This document shows positions 24,461 through 33,128 of a stretch of 43,648 nucleotides of DNA, in pieces (position 1 is the first letter of the stretch; each line of letters opens with the position of its first letter). The position numbers and the translations under genes are program-made. This DNA comes from an uncultured beta proteobacterium (GTDB lineage: Bacteria; Pseudomonadota; Gammaproteobacteria; Burkholderiales; SG8-41). The notes beneath the pieces are model-generated. The model did not search any database, was not told the DNA's origin, and saw only the letters and a list, made by a program, of their open reading frames with translations. The DNA lies in assembly GCA_903885665.1 (NCBI GenBank), contig CAISJL010000142.1:1-43648 (forward strand). The letters run 5' to 3'.

Positions 24461-25063
24461 CTACCAGGGGCCTTGGGCGAGCCAACGCTCTAGCTGCGGC
24501 AGGCGGTCGGCACCCCAAAATGGCTCGCCGTCGACCACAATATAAGGAGAGCCAAAGACCCCGCGTTCAATGGCGGCATCCACTTCAAGCTGCAGCCGCA
24601 TCTTCACCTGAGGATCAGCAAAAGCAGCGGTTACTGCAGCGTAGTCGTGACCCAGTGTGGCGGCAATGCTGGCGCACACTTCAGGACTGCTAATGTCTTG
24701 ATTATTAACGAAATACTCCTGATAAAACGTCATGGCTAGGGCTTTGGCGGCAACTGCGTCGCGATCATATAACCAATAATACGTACGGCAAGCTGCAGTG
24801 GTTGAAATAGGAAATGGGCTAGGTATCTGAAATGGCAGCTTAAACCAACGGGCCGAGCGCTTTAAGTCGTGGGCAGCGTAACTGCTTTTGAGGGGAATGG
24901 TGGTTAGTGCCTGTTGGCGGGTGATCTTGAAGACTGCTCCTAATAGAATCGGTCGCCAGATCGTGCTGCGGCCGTAGCGGGCACACAGTTCGTCAAGTTG
25001 ACTGGCGGCAAAGTAGCCATAGGGTGAGGAGAAATCAAAGTAAAAGTCGACAGGTGTAGTCAT
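24461..25063 (-). CDS. 2-hydroxychromene-2-carboxylate isomerase family (DsbA fold, GST-kappa type)
   Basis: A 200-residue enzyme of the NahD/GST-kappa group. It begins with VDFYFDFSSPYGYFAASQLD, where the Ser in SSPYGY takes the place of a thioredoxin Cys and contacts glutathione. The middle part (RWFKLPFQIPSPFPISTTAACR) and the end (GVFGSPYIVVDGEPFWGADRL) hold the cis-Pro and the FWG(A/Q)DR pattern of the family. NahD isomerises 2-hydroxychromene-2-carboxylate in naphthalene breakdown, but most chromosomal members have unknown substrates; no aromatic-degradation genes are adjacent. It sits between the MerR regulator and the liuC-like gene on the same strand and may belong to the same regulated unit. 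Confidence 0.88.
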   Translation of the reverse strand: MTTPVDFYFDFSSPYGYFAASQLDELCARYGRSTIWRPILLGAVFKITRQQALTTIPLKSSYAAHDLKRSARWFKLPFQIPSPFPISTTAACRTYYWLYDRDAVAAKALAMTFYQEYFVNNQDISSPEVCASIAATLGHDYAAVTAAFADPQVKMRLQLEVDAAIERGVFGSPYIVVDGEPFWGADRLPQLERWLAQGPW

Positions 25064-25164
25064 GGTCTGCTTCTAGTGGCCTGAGTGGTAATAAATTCTT
25101 GATTTTAAATATATTTTAATTATTTTGGTTAAGGTAGTTGCTATGCCGGTCGCTGCCAGGGCAA

Positions 25165-25614
25165 TTAATTACCCTTGACGTCAATGTCGGATGTGGGTTC
25201 TTCTGGCCAGTCCCCATCTTTTTTGGACTCCCCACCGCTTAGCAAGCGTTGGCATTGCTTAGCAAAGAATTCAATTTCGTTGAGCATGATCGCGGCGTCT
25301 TCACGCTGCTGCTCGAGTTGCGCGCGGTGCCGCTCTAATTTGCGGCCATAGGCTTGTAGCTGTGCAGTATCATTATTCGTGAGGTCTGGGAGTTCAAACA
25401 GTTCGCGAATCTCATGGAGTGAAAATCCCAGGCGCTTGCCGCGCAGTGCCAGTTTTAGGCGTAGTCGGTCACGGGGCGAGTAGATACGATTCAAACCGCT
25501 ACGGCTCGGGGTGATTAAGCCTTGCTCTTCGTAGTGGCGAAGTGTGCGGGTAGTGATGCCAAATTCCTTGGCAAGGTCGCTAATGGTGAATATCGTGGTC
25601 AAAGGTGTAGTCAT
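25165..25614 (-). CDS. liuR: MerR-family regulator, LiuR-like
   Basis: A DNA-binding regulator of about 149 residues (start chosen at the ATG giving MTTPLTTIF; the frame also allows 5 more residues from 25629). The winged helix-turn-helix is FTISDLAKEFGITTRTLRHYEEQGLI. A wing with RIYSPRDRLRLKL, GFSLHEIRELFEL and a long coiled-coil dimer helix (about residues 85-130) follow. The C-terminus lacks a metal-binding Cys cluster, which argues against a metal sensor. The sequence resembles LiuR, the MerR-type activator or repressor of leucine and isovalerate breakdown, and the HMG-CoA lyase and LiuC-like genes nearby agree. A LiuR-like palindrome lies about 210 bases upstream, before phaC. Confidence 0.75.
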   Translation of the reverse strand: MTTPLTTIFTISDLAKEFGITTRTLRHYEEQGLITPSRSGLNRIYSPRDRLRLKLALRGKRLGFSLHEIRELFELPDLTNNDTAQLQAYGRKLERHRAQLEQQREDAAIMLNEIEFFAKQCQRLLSGGESKKDGDWPEEPTSDIDVKGN

Positions 25615-25944
25615 TGTGCTTTGCAACAAAATAGGCTAATGTGTTGATCTAGAAGGGGCCAGACACCGGCTCAACTAGGCGTTTGTATAAAGAATATCGA
25701 AATTATCTGTGATCATACAGAGTATCTACAATAAGCCTTTAGGGGTGATTCATTGCATCGGGTTTTGTGGATCTATTTTGTGTATCTGGGGTGTATCCAA
25801 GGCAGTCAGGCCTAATTTTATATTTCTTTGACGTAAACGGCAATATTAATTTGCAATTTCATTCAATGCGCTGCGTTGTACAGCGCTATGTTGAAATGCC
25901 CGTTAGTTTGATTGAATCGATTTGTCATCAAAGGATAACTCAAT
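25615..25944. other. Divergent control region between the LiuR-like gene and phaC
   Basis: About 330 bases with no credible gene. It holds the promoters for the regulator and for phaC, and the LiuR-like palindrome at 25828-25843. Just before phaC there is a ribosome binding site AAAGGATAA. Confidence 0.55.
25828..25843. promoter_or_regulatory. LiuR-like palindromic operator
   Basis: TTGACGTAAACGGCAA is a 16-bp palindrome (TTGACGT-AA-ACGTCAA type) with one mismatch. It resembles the LiuR motif I recall from comparative studies of branched-chain amino acid regulation, a palindrome with CGT half sites. It lies about 100 bases before the phaC ATG and about 215 bases before the regulator start, so it could act on either. 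The identification is inference from memory. Confidence 0.4.
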
Positions 25945-27735
25945 ATGTCCAAACCGATACCCGACCCTGTAGAGATGAGCGCGCTCTATACCCGTATTGC
26001 TGAGAATACCCAGCGCTTAATCGATCAATACCTGGCGCGGGGTGTTGCTGGACAAGTGCCAGCGCTACGCGATGACTTAGGGGTGGCGCGCGCGTTTTTC
26101 GAATCGGCGCAACATTGGTTTGATGATCCGGCGCGCCTGACTGCCCTGCAATTGCAATGGGGTCAGGAGTGGTGGTCGCTGTGGCAGCAAACTGCGCAAC
26201 AGTTTATGGGTCAAGCCGCCGCCCCAGTGATTGAGCCAGCGGTGGGTGATAGGCGTTTTCGTGATCCGGAATGGACTGCAAACCCTGCATATGCACATAT
26301 TAAGCAAGCCTATTTGCTGACAGCGCGGCAGTGGCAGTCGGCACTTGGTAGTGTGGCGGGCGTTGATGCGGTCACCGCCAAGAAAGTGGCGTTCTATACC
26401 CGGCAGGCAATCGATGCAATGGCGCCGACTAATTTTGCGATGACTAACCCGGAGGTGATGCGTGCGACTATCGACAGTGGCGGGCAGAACTTGGTCCAGG
26501 GCTTAGATAATTTGTTGGCTGATTTGGTGCAAGGTGGCGGCCAACAGTTGCGGATTCAGATGACAGATACCAGTGCGTTTGAATTGGGCCGAAACATTGC
26601 CACCACACCAGGCCAGGTGGTGTTTCAAAATGAGTTGATGCAGCTCTTGCAATACGCGCCGAGTACACCAAAGGTCAATAGCACTCCCTTGTTGATTATT
26701 CCACCGTGGATTAATAAGTATTACATCCTCGATTTGCGTGAAAATAATTCGTTTGTGCGCTGGGCAGTGGCGCAAGGTCATACGGTGTTTGTGATCTCAT
26801 GGGTGAATCCCGATGCAAGGCTCGCCGCTAAGCAGTTTGAGGACTACCTGACTGAAGGTGCAGTCGCTGCACTTGACGTGATCCAGGCAATTACTGGGCA
26901 GGCCCAAGCTAATGTGATTGGTTATTGTTTGGGCGGCACCTTGCTCGCGGCCTTGCTTGCGTGGCTGGCCGCGCGAGAAGACTCGCGGGTGCGCAGCGCC
27001 ACCTTTTTTGTGAGCTTGATTGACTTTACCCAGCCCGGTGAGTTGGACGTATTCATTGATGAACAGCAGGTTGCTGCCTTGGAGCAAAAAATGGCAGACC
27101 GTGGTTATCTCGAAGGCACAGAGATGGCGACCACCTTTAATTTATTGCGCGCCAACGATTTGATTTGGTCGTTTGTGGTGAGTAATTATCTTTTAGGCAA
27201 ACAACCTCCGCCTTTTGATTTGCTCTATTGGAACGGTGACTCCACGCGCATGCCGGCGGCCATGCACACTTATTACTTGCGCAATATGTATTTGAACAAC
27301 CGCTTGCGCGAACCCGACGCCCTGACCTTGGCGGGCACGCCCATTGATGTGCGTAAAATTAAAACGCCAGCCTATTTTATTTCCGCTATGGAAGATCATA
27401 TTGCGCCTTGGGCCAGCACCTACAGAGGGGCGCAACTCTTCAGTGGGCCGACGCGTTTTGTGTTGGGCGGTTCCGGTCATATTGCTGGGATCATTAATCC
27501 GCCAGCCGCGAATAAGTATGGCTACTGGGCTAATGCTGAATTACCCGCCGATGCTGGCGATTGGTTAAACGGCGCGACCCAGCACCCGGGCTCGTGGTGG
27601 ACCGATTGGGCGGAGTGGGTGAAGCCCTATAGCGGTCGCCAGCGCGCAGCGCGTGAACCGGGCACAGATGACTACCCAGCGATTGAGCCAGCGCCCGGTG
27701 GTTATGTTCAACGCCGTGCCCAAGAAAATTCGTAA
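25945..27735 (+). CDS. phaC: Class I polyhydroxyalkanoate synthase
   Basis: A 596-residue PHA synthase that polymerises (R)-3-hydroxyacyl-CoA on the granule surface. The length matches class I enzymes, about 590 residues. The lipase-like box GYCLGGT holds the nucleophile Cys 328. The catalytic Asp is 484 (AMEDHIAPW) and the His is 512 (GGSGHIAGIINPP). These correspond to C319, D480 and H508 of the Cupriavidus enzyme. The N-terminal part (1-200) is the variable domain with RDPEW (DPEWTANPAYAHIKQAYLL). The ATG at 25945 has an AAGGATAA ribosome binding site. Unlike the usual phaC-phaA-phaB operon, a crotonase gene follows; no thiolase, reductase or phasin gene is visible. The LiuR-like site upstream suggests coupling to leucine breakdown. 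Confidence 0.95.
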   Translation: MSKPIPDPVEMSALYTRIAENTQRLIDQYLARGVAGQVPALRDDLGVARAFFESAQHWFDDPARLTALQLQWGQEWWSLWQQTAQQFMGQAAAPVIEPAVGDRRFRDPEWTANPAYAHIKQAYLLTARQWQSALGSVAGVDAVTAKKVAFYTRQAIDAMAPTNFAMTNPEVMRATIDSGGQNLVQGLDNLLADLVQGGGQQLRIQMTDTSAFELGRNIATTPGQVVFQNELMQLLQYAPSTPKVNSTPLLIIPPWINKYYILDLRENNSFVRWAVAQGHTVFVISWVNPDARLAAKQFEDYLTEGAVAALDVIQAITGQAQANVIGYCLGGTLLAALLAWLAAREDSRVRSATFFVSLIDFTQPGELDVFIDEQQVAALEQKMADRGYLEGTEMATTFNLLRANDLIWSFVVSNYLLGKQPPPFDLLYWNGDSTRMPAAMHTYYLRNMYLNNRLREPDALTLAGTPIDVRKIKTPAYFISAMEDHIAPWASTYRGAQLFSGPTRFVLGGSGHIAGIINPPAANKYGYWANAELPADAGDWLNGATQHPGSWWTDWAEWVKPYSGRQRAAREPGTDDYPAIEPAPGGYVQRRAQENS

Positions 27736-27898
27736 CTGTCTGATTTTAATGATATTATTGAAATCACTGTTGCGTCCTATGGGCGACTGGCGCCGCTCTC
27801 TCGCGAGTTGATGATGCGCTGTGTTCAGTTGTAGAAATGATAGAGACGTTAGAGATGCCTACAAAAATAAACGATACAGATTGCTAACGGAGCCACCG

Positions 27899-28684
27899 AT
27901 GAACAACCCCAACATTGTATTGAACCTGCTCGAGTCAGGTATTTATCAATTAATCATTAATCGCCCGCGTGCGCTCAATGCCTTGAATCGTGAGACTTTA
28001 ATCGCCCTACAGGGCGCGATTGCGCAAGTGGCTGCCGACTCGTCGGTACGGGTGTTATTGGTGAGCGGTGCTGGCGAGAAGGCTTTTGTCGCGGGTGCTG
28101 ATATTAGTGAGATGCAGGTGATGACTGCGTTTGAAGCGCAAGCTTTCTCGAACTTAGGCATGCAGGTGATGCATGATCTTGAAGCTTTGCCAGTGCCAGT
28201 CATTGCCTTGGTTCAGGGTTATGCCTTGGGCGGTGGCTGCGAACTAGCCATGGCCTGTGATTGGATTATAGCCACGCCATCTGCGGTATTGGGGCAGCCG
28301 GAAGTCTCCCTAGGCGTGCCGCCGGGCTTTGGGGGCACCCAGCGGCTATTGCGCGCAGTGGGGCGTGCGCGTGCACTCGAGTTGATCACCACTGGTCGTC
28401 AAGTTAAGGCGGCAGAAGCCTTAGCGATGGGTTTGGTGAATCAGGTCGTCGAGGGCGCTGAGTTGCAGGCTACGGGGTTGGCGCAGGCGCGCAGCATAGC
28501 CAAGCAAGGGCCTTTGGCGGTGCGACTAGCTAAGCAAGTCATTCATCAAGGGCAGGATATGGTGTTGGCGCAGGCCTGTGCCTTGGAGACAAAAGCGTTT
28601 GCGATGTGTTTTGCCAGCGCTGATCAGCGCGAAGGCATGGCCGCATTCTTAGCGCGGCGGCCAGCACAGTTTAGTGGTGAGTGA
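27899..28684 (+). CDS. Enoyl-CoA hydratase, crotonase family
   Basis: A 261-residue crotonase-type enzyme that hydrates short-chain 2-enoyl-CoA in beta-oxidation. I choose ATG 27899 (MNNPNIVLN) because GGAG lies about 7 bases upstream and the family N-terminus begins there; the open frame from 27821 adds 26 residues without support. The CoA-binding loop is VSGAGEKAFVAGADISEM. The catalytic Glu are in the GGGCELAMACDW and GQPEVSLGVPPGFGGTQRLL stretches, both present as in active hydratases. The product would be the (S)-3-hydroxyacyl-CoA, which is not the (R)-isomer used by PhaC, so it does not directly feed the synthase. It lies 163 bases after phaC in the same direction. Confidence 0.88.
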   Translation: MNNPNIVLNLLESGIYQLIINRPRALNALNRETLIALQGAIAQVAADSSVRVLLVSGAGEKAFVAGADISEMQVMTAFEAQAFSNLGMQVMHDLEALPVPVIALVQGYALGGGCELAMACDWIIATPSAVLGQPEVSLGVPPGFGGTQRLLRAVGRARALELITTGRQVKAAEALAMGLVNQVVEGAELQATGLAQARSIAKQGPLAVRLAKQVIHQGQDMVLAQACALETKAFAMCFASADQREGMAAFLARRPAQFSGE

Positions 28685-28847
28685 GAGGTGTTTGAGTAAG
28701 GGAGTTTGTGAGTAAGGGGGTCTTTGGAGAGGAAGTATTTGGGTAGGGGTGTTTGTAATTGTGGCAGATTGGGTGGTGATTTAGTGCCGTAATGTAGTGG
28801 AGAAGAATGCAGTAGAAATGACATGTTGCATCGCACCATCGATCGTC

Positions 28848-28876
28848 ATGGTTGAGTGTCTGGGGCAAGGTATAAT
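28848..28876 (+). promoter_or_regulatory. Probable sigma-70 promoter of aceE
   Basis: A consensus -10 hexamer TATAAT lies at 28871-28876, about 80 bases before the aceE ATG. At the usual 17-base spacing the -35 position (28848-28853, ATGGTT) is poor; TTGAGT at 28852-28857 is closer to consensus but only 13 bases away. The call rests on the -10. Confidence 0.4.
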
Positions 28877-28906
28877 GCGCAACCCCGATGTATTCGTTAA
28901 TTGGCC

Positions 28907-28918
28907 ACCACAAGTGGT
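28907..28918. promoter_or_regulatory. GntR/PdhR-type operator candidate in the aceE leader
   Basis: ACCACAAGTGGT is a 12-bp palindrome with a two-base asymmetric centre, flanked by AATTGG on the left and CGAATT on the right, so the wider region is also roughly two-fold symmetric. It lies just downstream of the predicted transcription start of aceE, where PdhR-type repressors bind in other bacteria. This is a position and symmetry argument only. Confidence 0.35.
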
Positions 28919-28956
28919 CGAATTAAATTGAACAAATGACCTCAAAAAGGTAGTCC

Positions 28957-31629
28957 ATGGATATGAAAGCGTTGCAACCCGACCTAGATCCGGTAGAAAC
29001 CCAAGAATGGCTGTCTGCGTTACGTTCTGTGTTAGCCCGCGAAGGTAAAGACCGCGCTAATTTTTTATTAGATCGTTTAGTGCAAGAGGCGCGCCAAGCT
29101 GGCGCCTACATTCCTTATAGCGCCAATACCGCTTATCTCAATACAATTCCGCAAGATCAAGAGCCCGTCTTTCCAGGTGATGCTGAGATGGAGCATAAGT
29201 TACGCTCCTTAGTGCGCTGGAATGCAATGGCTACGGTGATTCGTGCCAATAAAGAGTCCTCGGAACTGGGTGGTCATATTGCCAGTTTTGCATCGGCAGC
29301 GACTCTCTACGATATTGGCTTTAACCATTTCTTTCGCGCGCCTAGCGAAAGTTTTGGTGGTGACTTGGTCTACGTTCAAGGCCATTCCGCGCCTGGCGTG
29401 TATGCGCGAGCCTTTCTCGAGGGGCGAATTAGTGAAGATCAATTAAGTAATTTCCGGCAAGAAGTCGATGGCAAGGGATTGTCGTCTTACCCGCATCCGT
29501 GGTTGATGCCAGATTTCTGGCAGTTCCCTACGGTGTCCATGGGCTTAGGGCCTTTAATGGCGATTTACCAAGCGCGTTTTATGCGCTATCTCAATGATCG
29601 TCAATTGATAGACAGTCAATCGCGCAAAGTCTGGGCATTTATGGGCGATGGTGAGATGGATGAGCCAGAATCTCTGGGTGCTATTTCTCTGGCGGGCCGT
29701 GAAAAACTGGATAACTTGATTTTTGTGATTAATTGTAATTTGCAACGCTTGGATGGCCCAGTGCGCGGCAACGGCAAAATTATTCAGGAGCTTGAGTCTG
29801 ACTTCCGTGGTTCGGGCTGGAACGTGATCAAAGTGGTGTGGGGCTCGTATTGGGATCCGCTATTAGCGCGCGATAAGAGCGGTATATTGCTCAAGCGGAT
29901 GGAAGAGTGTGTGGATGGTGAGTACCAAACCTTTAAGGCCCAAGATGGTGCCTTTGTGCGTAAACATTTTTTTGGTAAATATCCAGAGCTCGCCGCCATG
30001 GTTGCGAATATGACGGATGATGATATTTGGCGCCTCAATCGTGGTGGTCATGATCCGTATAAGATGTATGCGGCATATGCTGCAGCTACCCAACATACGG
30101 GTCAGCCGACCGTGATTCTTGCTAAGACCATTAAAGGATATGGTATGGGCGAGGCGGGCGAGGGACAAAACATTACCCACCAACAAAAGAAAATGGGTAC
30201 AGCCTCGATTCGCGCGTTCCGCGATCGCTTTGCAGTCCCCATCCCTGACGATCAGCTCGAGGAAGTGCCGTTTTATCGGCCACCGGAAGATGCCCCGGAG
30301 ATGCAGTATTTGCGGAGTCGGATTGCGGCGATGGGCGGTTCATTACCAGTCCGCCACCGGCAGATCGAATCGTTGGTGATACCGCCCTTATCCGCGTTTG
30401 AAGCGCAGTTAAAGAGCGGTGAAGATCGAGAGTTCTCCACCACCATGGCATTTGTGCGGATACTCAATACTATTATTCGGGATAAAGCGATTGGCCAGCG
30501 CGTAGTGCCGATTGTGCCTGATGAGTCGCGCACTTTTGGTATGGAAGGGATGTTCCGGCAATTGGGTATTTATTCCCATGTGGGGCAACTCTATAGACCG
30601 CAAGATGCTGACCAATTGATGTTCTACAAAGAGGATCGAGGCGGGCAGATTTTGCAAGAAGGTATTAATGAGGCAGGGGCGATGTCCTCTTGGATTGCCG
30701 CAGCCACCTCGTATGCCAATAATGGCAAGATGATGATCCCCTTCTACATTTTTTATTCGATGTTTGGGTTTCAGCGGATTGGAGATTTAGCGTGGGCTGC
30801 CGGTGACTTAAGAGCGCGCGGTTTCTTGCTCGGTGGCACCGCAGGTCGCACCACCTTAAATGGTGAAGGTTTGCAGCATGAAGATGGCCATAGTCATATT
30901 TTGGCCTCTACTATTCCGAATTGCATTACCTATGATCCAACCTATGCTTATGAGTTAGCCGTGATTATTCAAGATGGCATGCGGCGGATGTATCAAGAGC
31001 AAGAAGATGTTTACTACTATATTACGGTGATGAACGAGAACTACACCCATCCAGCAATGCCTGAGGGTGCAGCCGAGGGTATTCTCAAAGGGATGTATCT
31101 ACTGCGTGAAGCAAGCGCTAAGAAAAAACAAGTCAAGGTGCAGCTCTTAGGCAGCGGTACGATCTTGCGCGAAGTTATCGCCGGCGCTGATTTGTTAGCG
31201 CAAGACTTTGGTGTGGCCGCAGACATTTGGAGTGTGACCAGCTTTAACGAAGTGCGGCGCGAGGGCTTAGACGTGCAGCGTTGGAACTTATTGCACCCGG
31301 AGCTCGCCCCACGAAAATCACATATTCAAAATTGCCTCGATGCGCATGCCGGTCCGATTATTGCCGCCACCGACTATATGAAATTGTTTGCTGACCAAGT
31401 GCGTGGGTTCTTGCCAGATCGCCATTTCATTACATTGGGCACTGATGGTTTCGGACGTTCGGATACGCGACGCAAGTTGCGCCAATTCTTTGAGGTCGAT
31501 CGCTACTATGTGGCAGTTGCAGCGCTTAAGGCTTTAGCTGATCAGCAGTTGATTCCAGCAGCAACCGTTACTGCAGCGATTCAAAAATACGGCATTAACC
31601 CAGAAAAACCCAACCCCGTAACGGTATAG
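28957..31629 (+). CDS. aceE: Pyruvate dehydrogenase E1 component, homodimeric type
   Basis: An 890-residue thiamine-diphosphate enzyme that decarboxylates pyruvate and acetylates the lipoyl arm of E2. The length is typical for the single-chain E1 of proteobacteria. The thiamine/Mg2+ motif is GDGEMDEPES followed by FVINCNLQRLDGPV. Other landmarks are HSAPGVYARAFLEGR (active-site His), GLQHEDGHSH and NENYTHPAMPEG. The ATG at 28957 has an AAAAGG ribosome binding site six bases upstream; a second in-frame ATG is at 28963. It is followed by aceF after a 94-base gap. A consensus -10 and a palindromic operator candidate lie upstream. No E3 (lpd) gene follows aceF in the window. Confidence 0.96.
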   Translation: MDMKALQPDLDPVETQEWLSALRSVLAREGKDRANFLLDRLVQEARQAGAYIPYSANTAYLNTIPQDQEPVFPGDAEMEHKLRSLVRWNAMATVIRANKESSELGGHIASFASAATLYDIGFNHFFRAPSESFGGDLVYVQGHSAPGVYARAFLEGRISEDQLSNFRQEVDGKGLSSYPHPWLMPDFWQFPTVSMGLGPLMAIYQARFMRYLNDRQLIDSQSRKVWAFMGDGEMDEPESLGAISLAGREKLDNLIFVINCNLQRLDGPVRGNGKIIQELESDFRGSGWNVIKVVWGSYWDPLLARDKSGILLKRMEECVDGEYQTFKAQDGAFVRKHFFGKYPELAAMVANMTDDDIWRLNRGGHDPYKMYAAYAAATQHTGQPTVILAKTIKGYGMGEAGEGQNITHQQKKMGTASIRAFRDRFAVPIPDDQLEEVPFYRPPEDAPEMQYLRSRIAAMGGSLPVRHRQIESLVIPPLSAFEAQLKSGEDREFSTTMAFVRILNTIIRDKAIGQRVVPIVPDESRTFGMEGMFRQLGIYSHVGQLYRPQDADQLMFYKEDRGGQILQEGINEAGAMSSWIAAATSYANNGKMMIPFYIFYSMFGFQRIGDLAWAAGDLRARGFLLGGTAGRTTLNGEGLQHEDGHSHILASTIPNCITYDPTYAYELAVIIQDGMRRMYQEQEDVYYYITVMNENYTHPAMPEGAAEGILKGMYLLREASAKKKQVKVQLLGSGTILREVIAGADLLAQDFGVAADIWSVTSFNEVRREGLDVQRWNLLHPELAPRKSHIQNCLDAHAGPIIAATDYMKLFADQVRGFLPDRHFITLGTDGFGRSDTRRKLRQFFEVDRYYVAVAALKALADQQLIPAATVTAAIQKYGINPEKPNPVTV

Positions 31630-31723
31630 ATTGATGGTGTAACCGTTATTGATGAAGGTGGCTTTGATCGATGTTCAAATCTAGATTAAGGTTCAAACTG
31701 AAAGGGCTTTAGGTACGCATCGT

Positions 31724-33079
31724 ATGGCAAATTTGATCGAAGTGCAGGTCCCTGACATTGGGGATTTTAAAAATATTCCGGTAATTGAAGTGTTGGTTAA
31801 AGTCGGTGATACGGTGCGCGCTGAAGACGCACTGGTAACCTTGGAGTCTGACAAGGCTACTTTGGATGTGCCTGCACCAATGGGCGGTGTGGTACAAGAG
31901 ATTCGTCTTGCTGTTGGTGACAAAGTATCGCAGGGCACGGTCGTGCTCACTTTAAGTGCAGAGGCTACCGCTGCGTCTGTAGTAGCGTCAGTTCAACCCG
32001 CACCTGTCCCTCCTTCTGTATCTGCATCTGTCTCCCAGCCTGCGCCTGTGACTGCCGCCTCGGCTAGCGCCCCTACGGCAACGCCGTCATCGCCAGCAGC
32101 AATATCGCAACCCGCATTGCCCCAACCGCTCCGCGCTGCTCCCGCGGTTGATGATCATGCGTTTACGAATGCCCATGCTAGTCCTTCAGTGAGACGTTAT
32201 GCGCGTGAGTTAGGCGTTGATTTGACACGTGTGACGGGCTCGGGTCCCAAAGCGCGGATTCTGCTCGAAGATGTGCAAAGTTTTGTGAAAGTTGCTTTGA
32301 CCGCACCTGGTGCAAGTAGCGCGACCGGTGGGGGCTTGGGCTTTAATCTGCCGCCGTTAGCGAATGTTGATTTTTCGCGCTTTGGAGAAATCCGTGAGCA
32401 ACCCTTGTCACGGATTCAAAAACTCTCAGGTGGATTTTTACACCGGAATTGGTTGAGCATCCCGCATATCACCCAGCACGATGAAGTTGATATTACCGAT
32501 CTTGAGGCGTTCCGCAAGGATCAGTCCGAGATGGCTAAAAAGGCTGGCGTGAAAATGACCTTGTTGGGATTTTTGTTAAAGGCTTCGGTCTTGGCCTTGC
32601 GCGAGTTTCCGCAATTCAATGCGTCTTTATCTGCGGATGGTGAGCGGCTCATCTTAAAGCAGTATTTTCATGTTGGTGTAGCGGTAGATACGCCTACCGG
32701 CTTAGTGGTGCCAGTGATTAAAGAGGTTGATAAAAAAGGCCTAATTGAGTTGGCGCGGGAGTTGGGAGAAGTCAGCGCTCGCATGCGTAATGGCAAAATC
32801 AATCCTACCGATTTACAAGGGGGATGTTTTTCAATCTCCAGTTTAGGTGGAATTGGCGGCACGCATTTCACGCCGATTATTAATGCACCTGAAGTAGCCA
32901 TATTGGGTGTGGGTAAGGCTGTAGTGAAGCCAGTATGGAACGGCAAAGACTTCGCGCCGCGCCTCATGTTGCCACTGTCATTGTCCTATGATCATCGAGT
33001 GATCGATGGTGCATTGGGAGCGCGGTTCTCGACCTTTTTAGGTGCTGTGCTATCCGATGTGCGACGGTTGGCGCTATAG
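31724..33079 (+). CDS. aceF: Dihydrolipoamide acetyltransferase, E2 of pyruvate dehydrogenase
   Basis: A 451-residue E2 with a single N-terminal lipoyl domain (1-80; lipoylated Lys 44 in ESDKATLDVP). A long Ala/Pro/Ser-rich linker runs from about 83 to 148. The E1/E3-binding domain (ASPSVRRYARELGVDL, about 151-190) and a catalytic domain with active-site His 424 and Asp 428 (SYDHRVIDG) follow. Proteobacterial E2 proteins carry one to three lipoyl domains; this one has the minimum. It transfers the acetyl group to CoA and forms the core of the complex. It lies 94 bases after aceE. The next gene is nadD, 49 bases downstream, where an lpd gene is often found. Confidence 0.95.
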   Translation: MANLIEVQVPDIGDFKNIPVIEVLVKVGDTVRAEDALVTLESDKATLDVPAPMGGVVQEIRLAVGDKVSQGTVVLTLSAEATAASVVASVQPAPVPPSVSASVSQPAPVTAASASAPTATPSSPAAISQPALPQPLRAAPAVDDHAFTNAHASPSVRRYARELGVDLTRVTGSGPKARILLEDVQSFVKVALTAPGASSATGGGLGFNLPPLANVDFSRFGEIREQPLSRIQKLSGGFLHRNWLSIPHITQHDEVDITDLEAFRKDQSEMAKKAGVKMTLLGFLLKASVLALREFPQFNASLSADGERLILKQYFHVGVAVDTPTGLVVPVIKEVDKKGLIELARELGEVSARMRNGKINPTDLQGGCFSISSLGGIGGTHFTPIINAPEVAILGVGKAVVKPVWNGKDFAPRLMLPLSLSYDHRVIDGALGARFSTFLGAVLSDVRRLAL

Positions 33080-33128
33080 TGTTTGATAGTTGCTTTTTGA
33101 TGTGTTGGCATAACGGTGAAAGTAGGTC

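Noticed and set aside
25175-25184. Perfect palindrome TTGACGTCAA, similar to half sites of the LiuR-like operator
   Set aside because: It lies inside the 3' end of the regulator's own coding region and lacks the central bases that separate the half sites in the candidate at 25828; short enough to be chance.
27821-27898. Upstream extension of the second crotonase gene
   Set aside because: The 26 extra residues are highly charged and unlike the family; GGAG before ATG 27899 marks the start.
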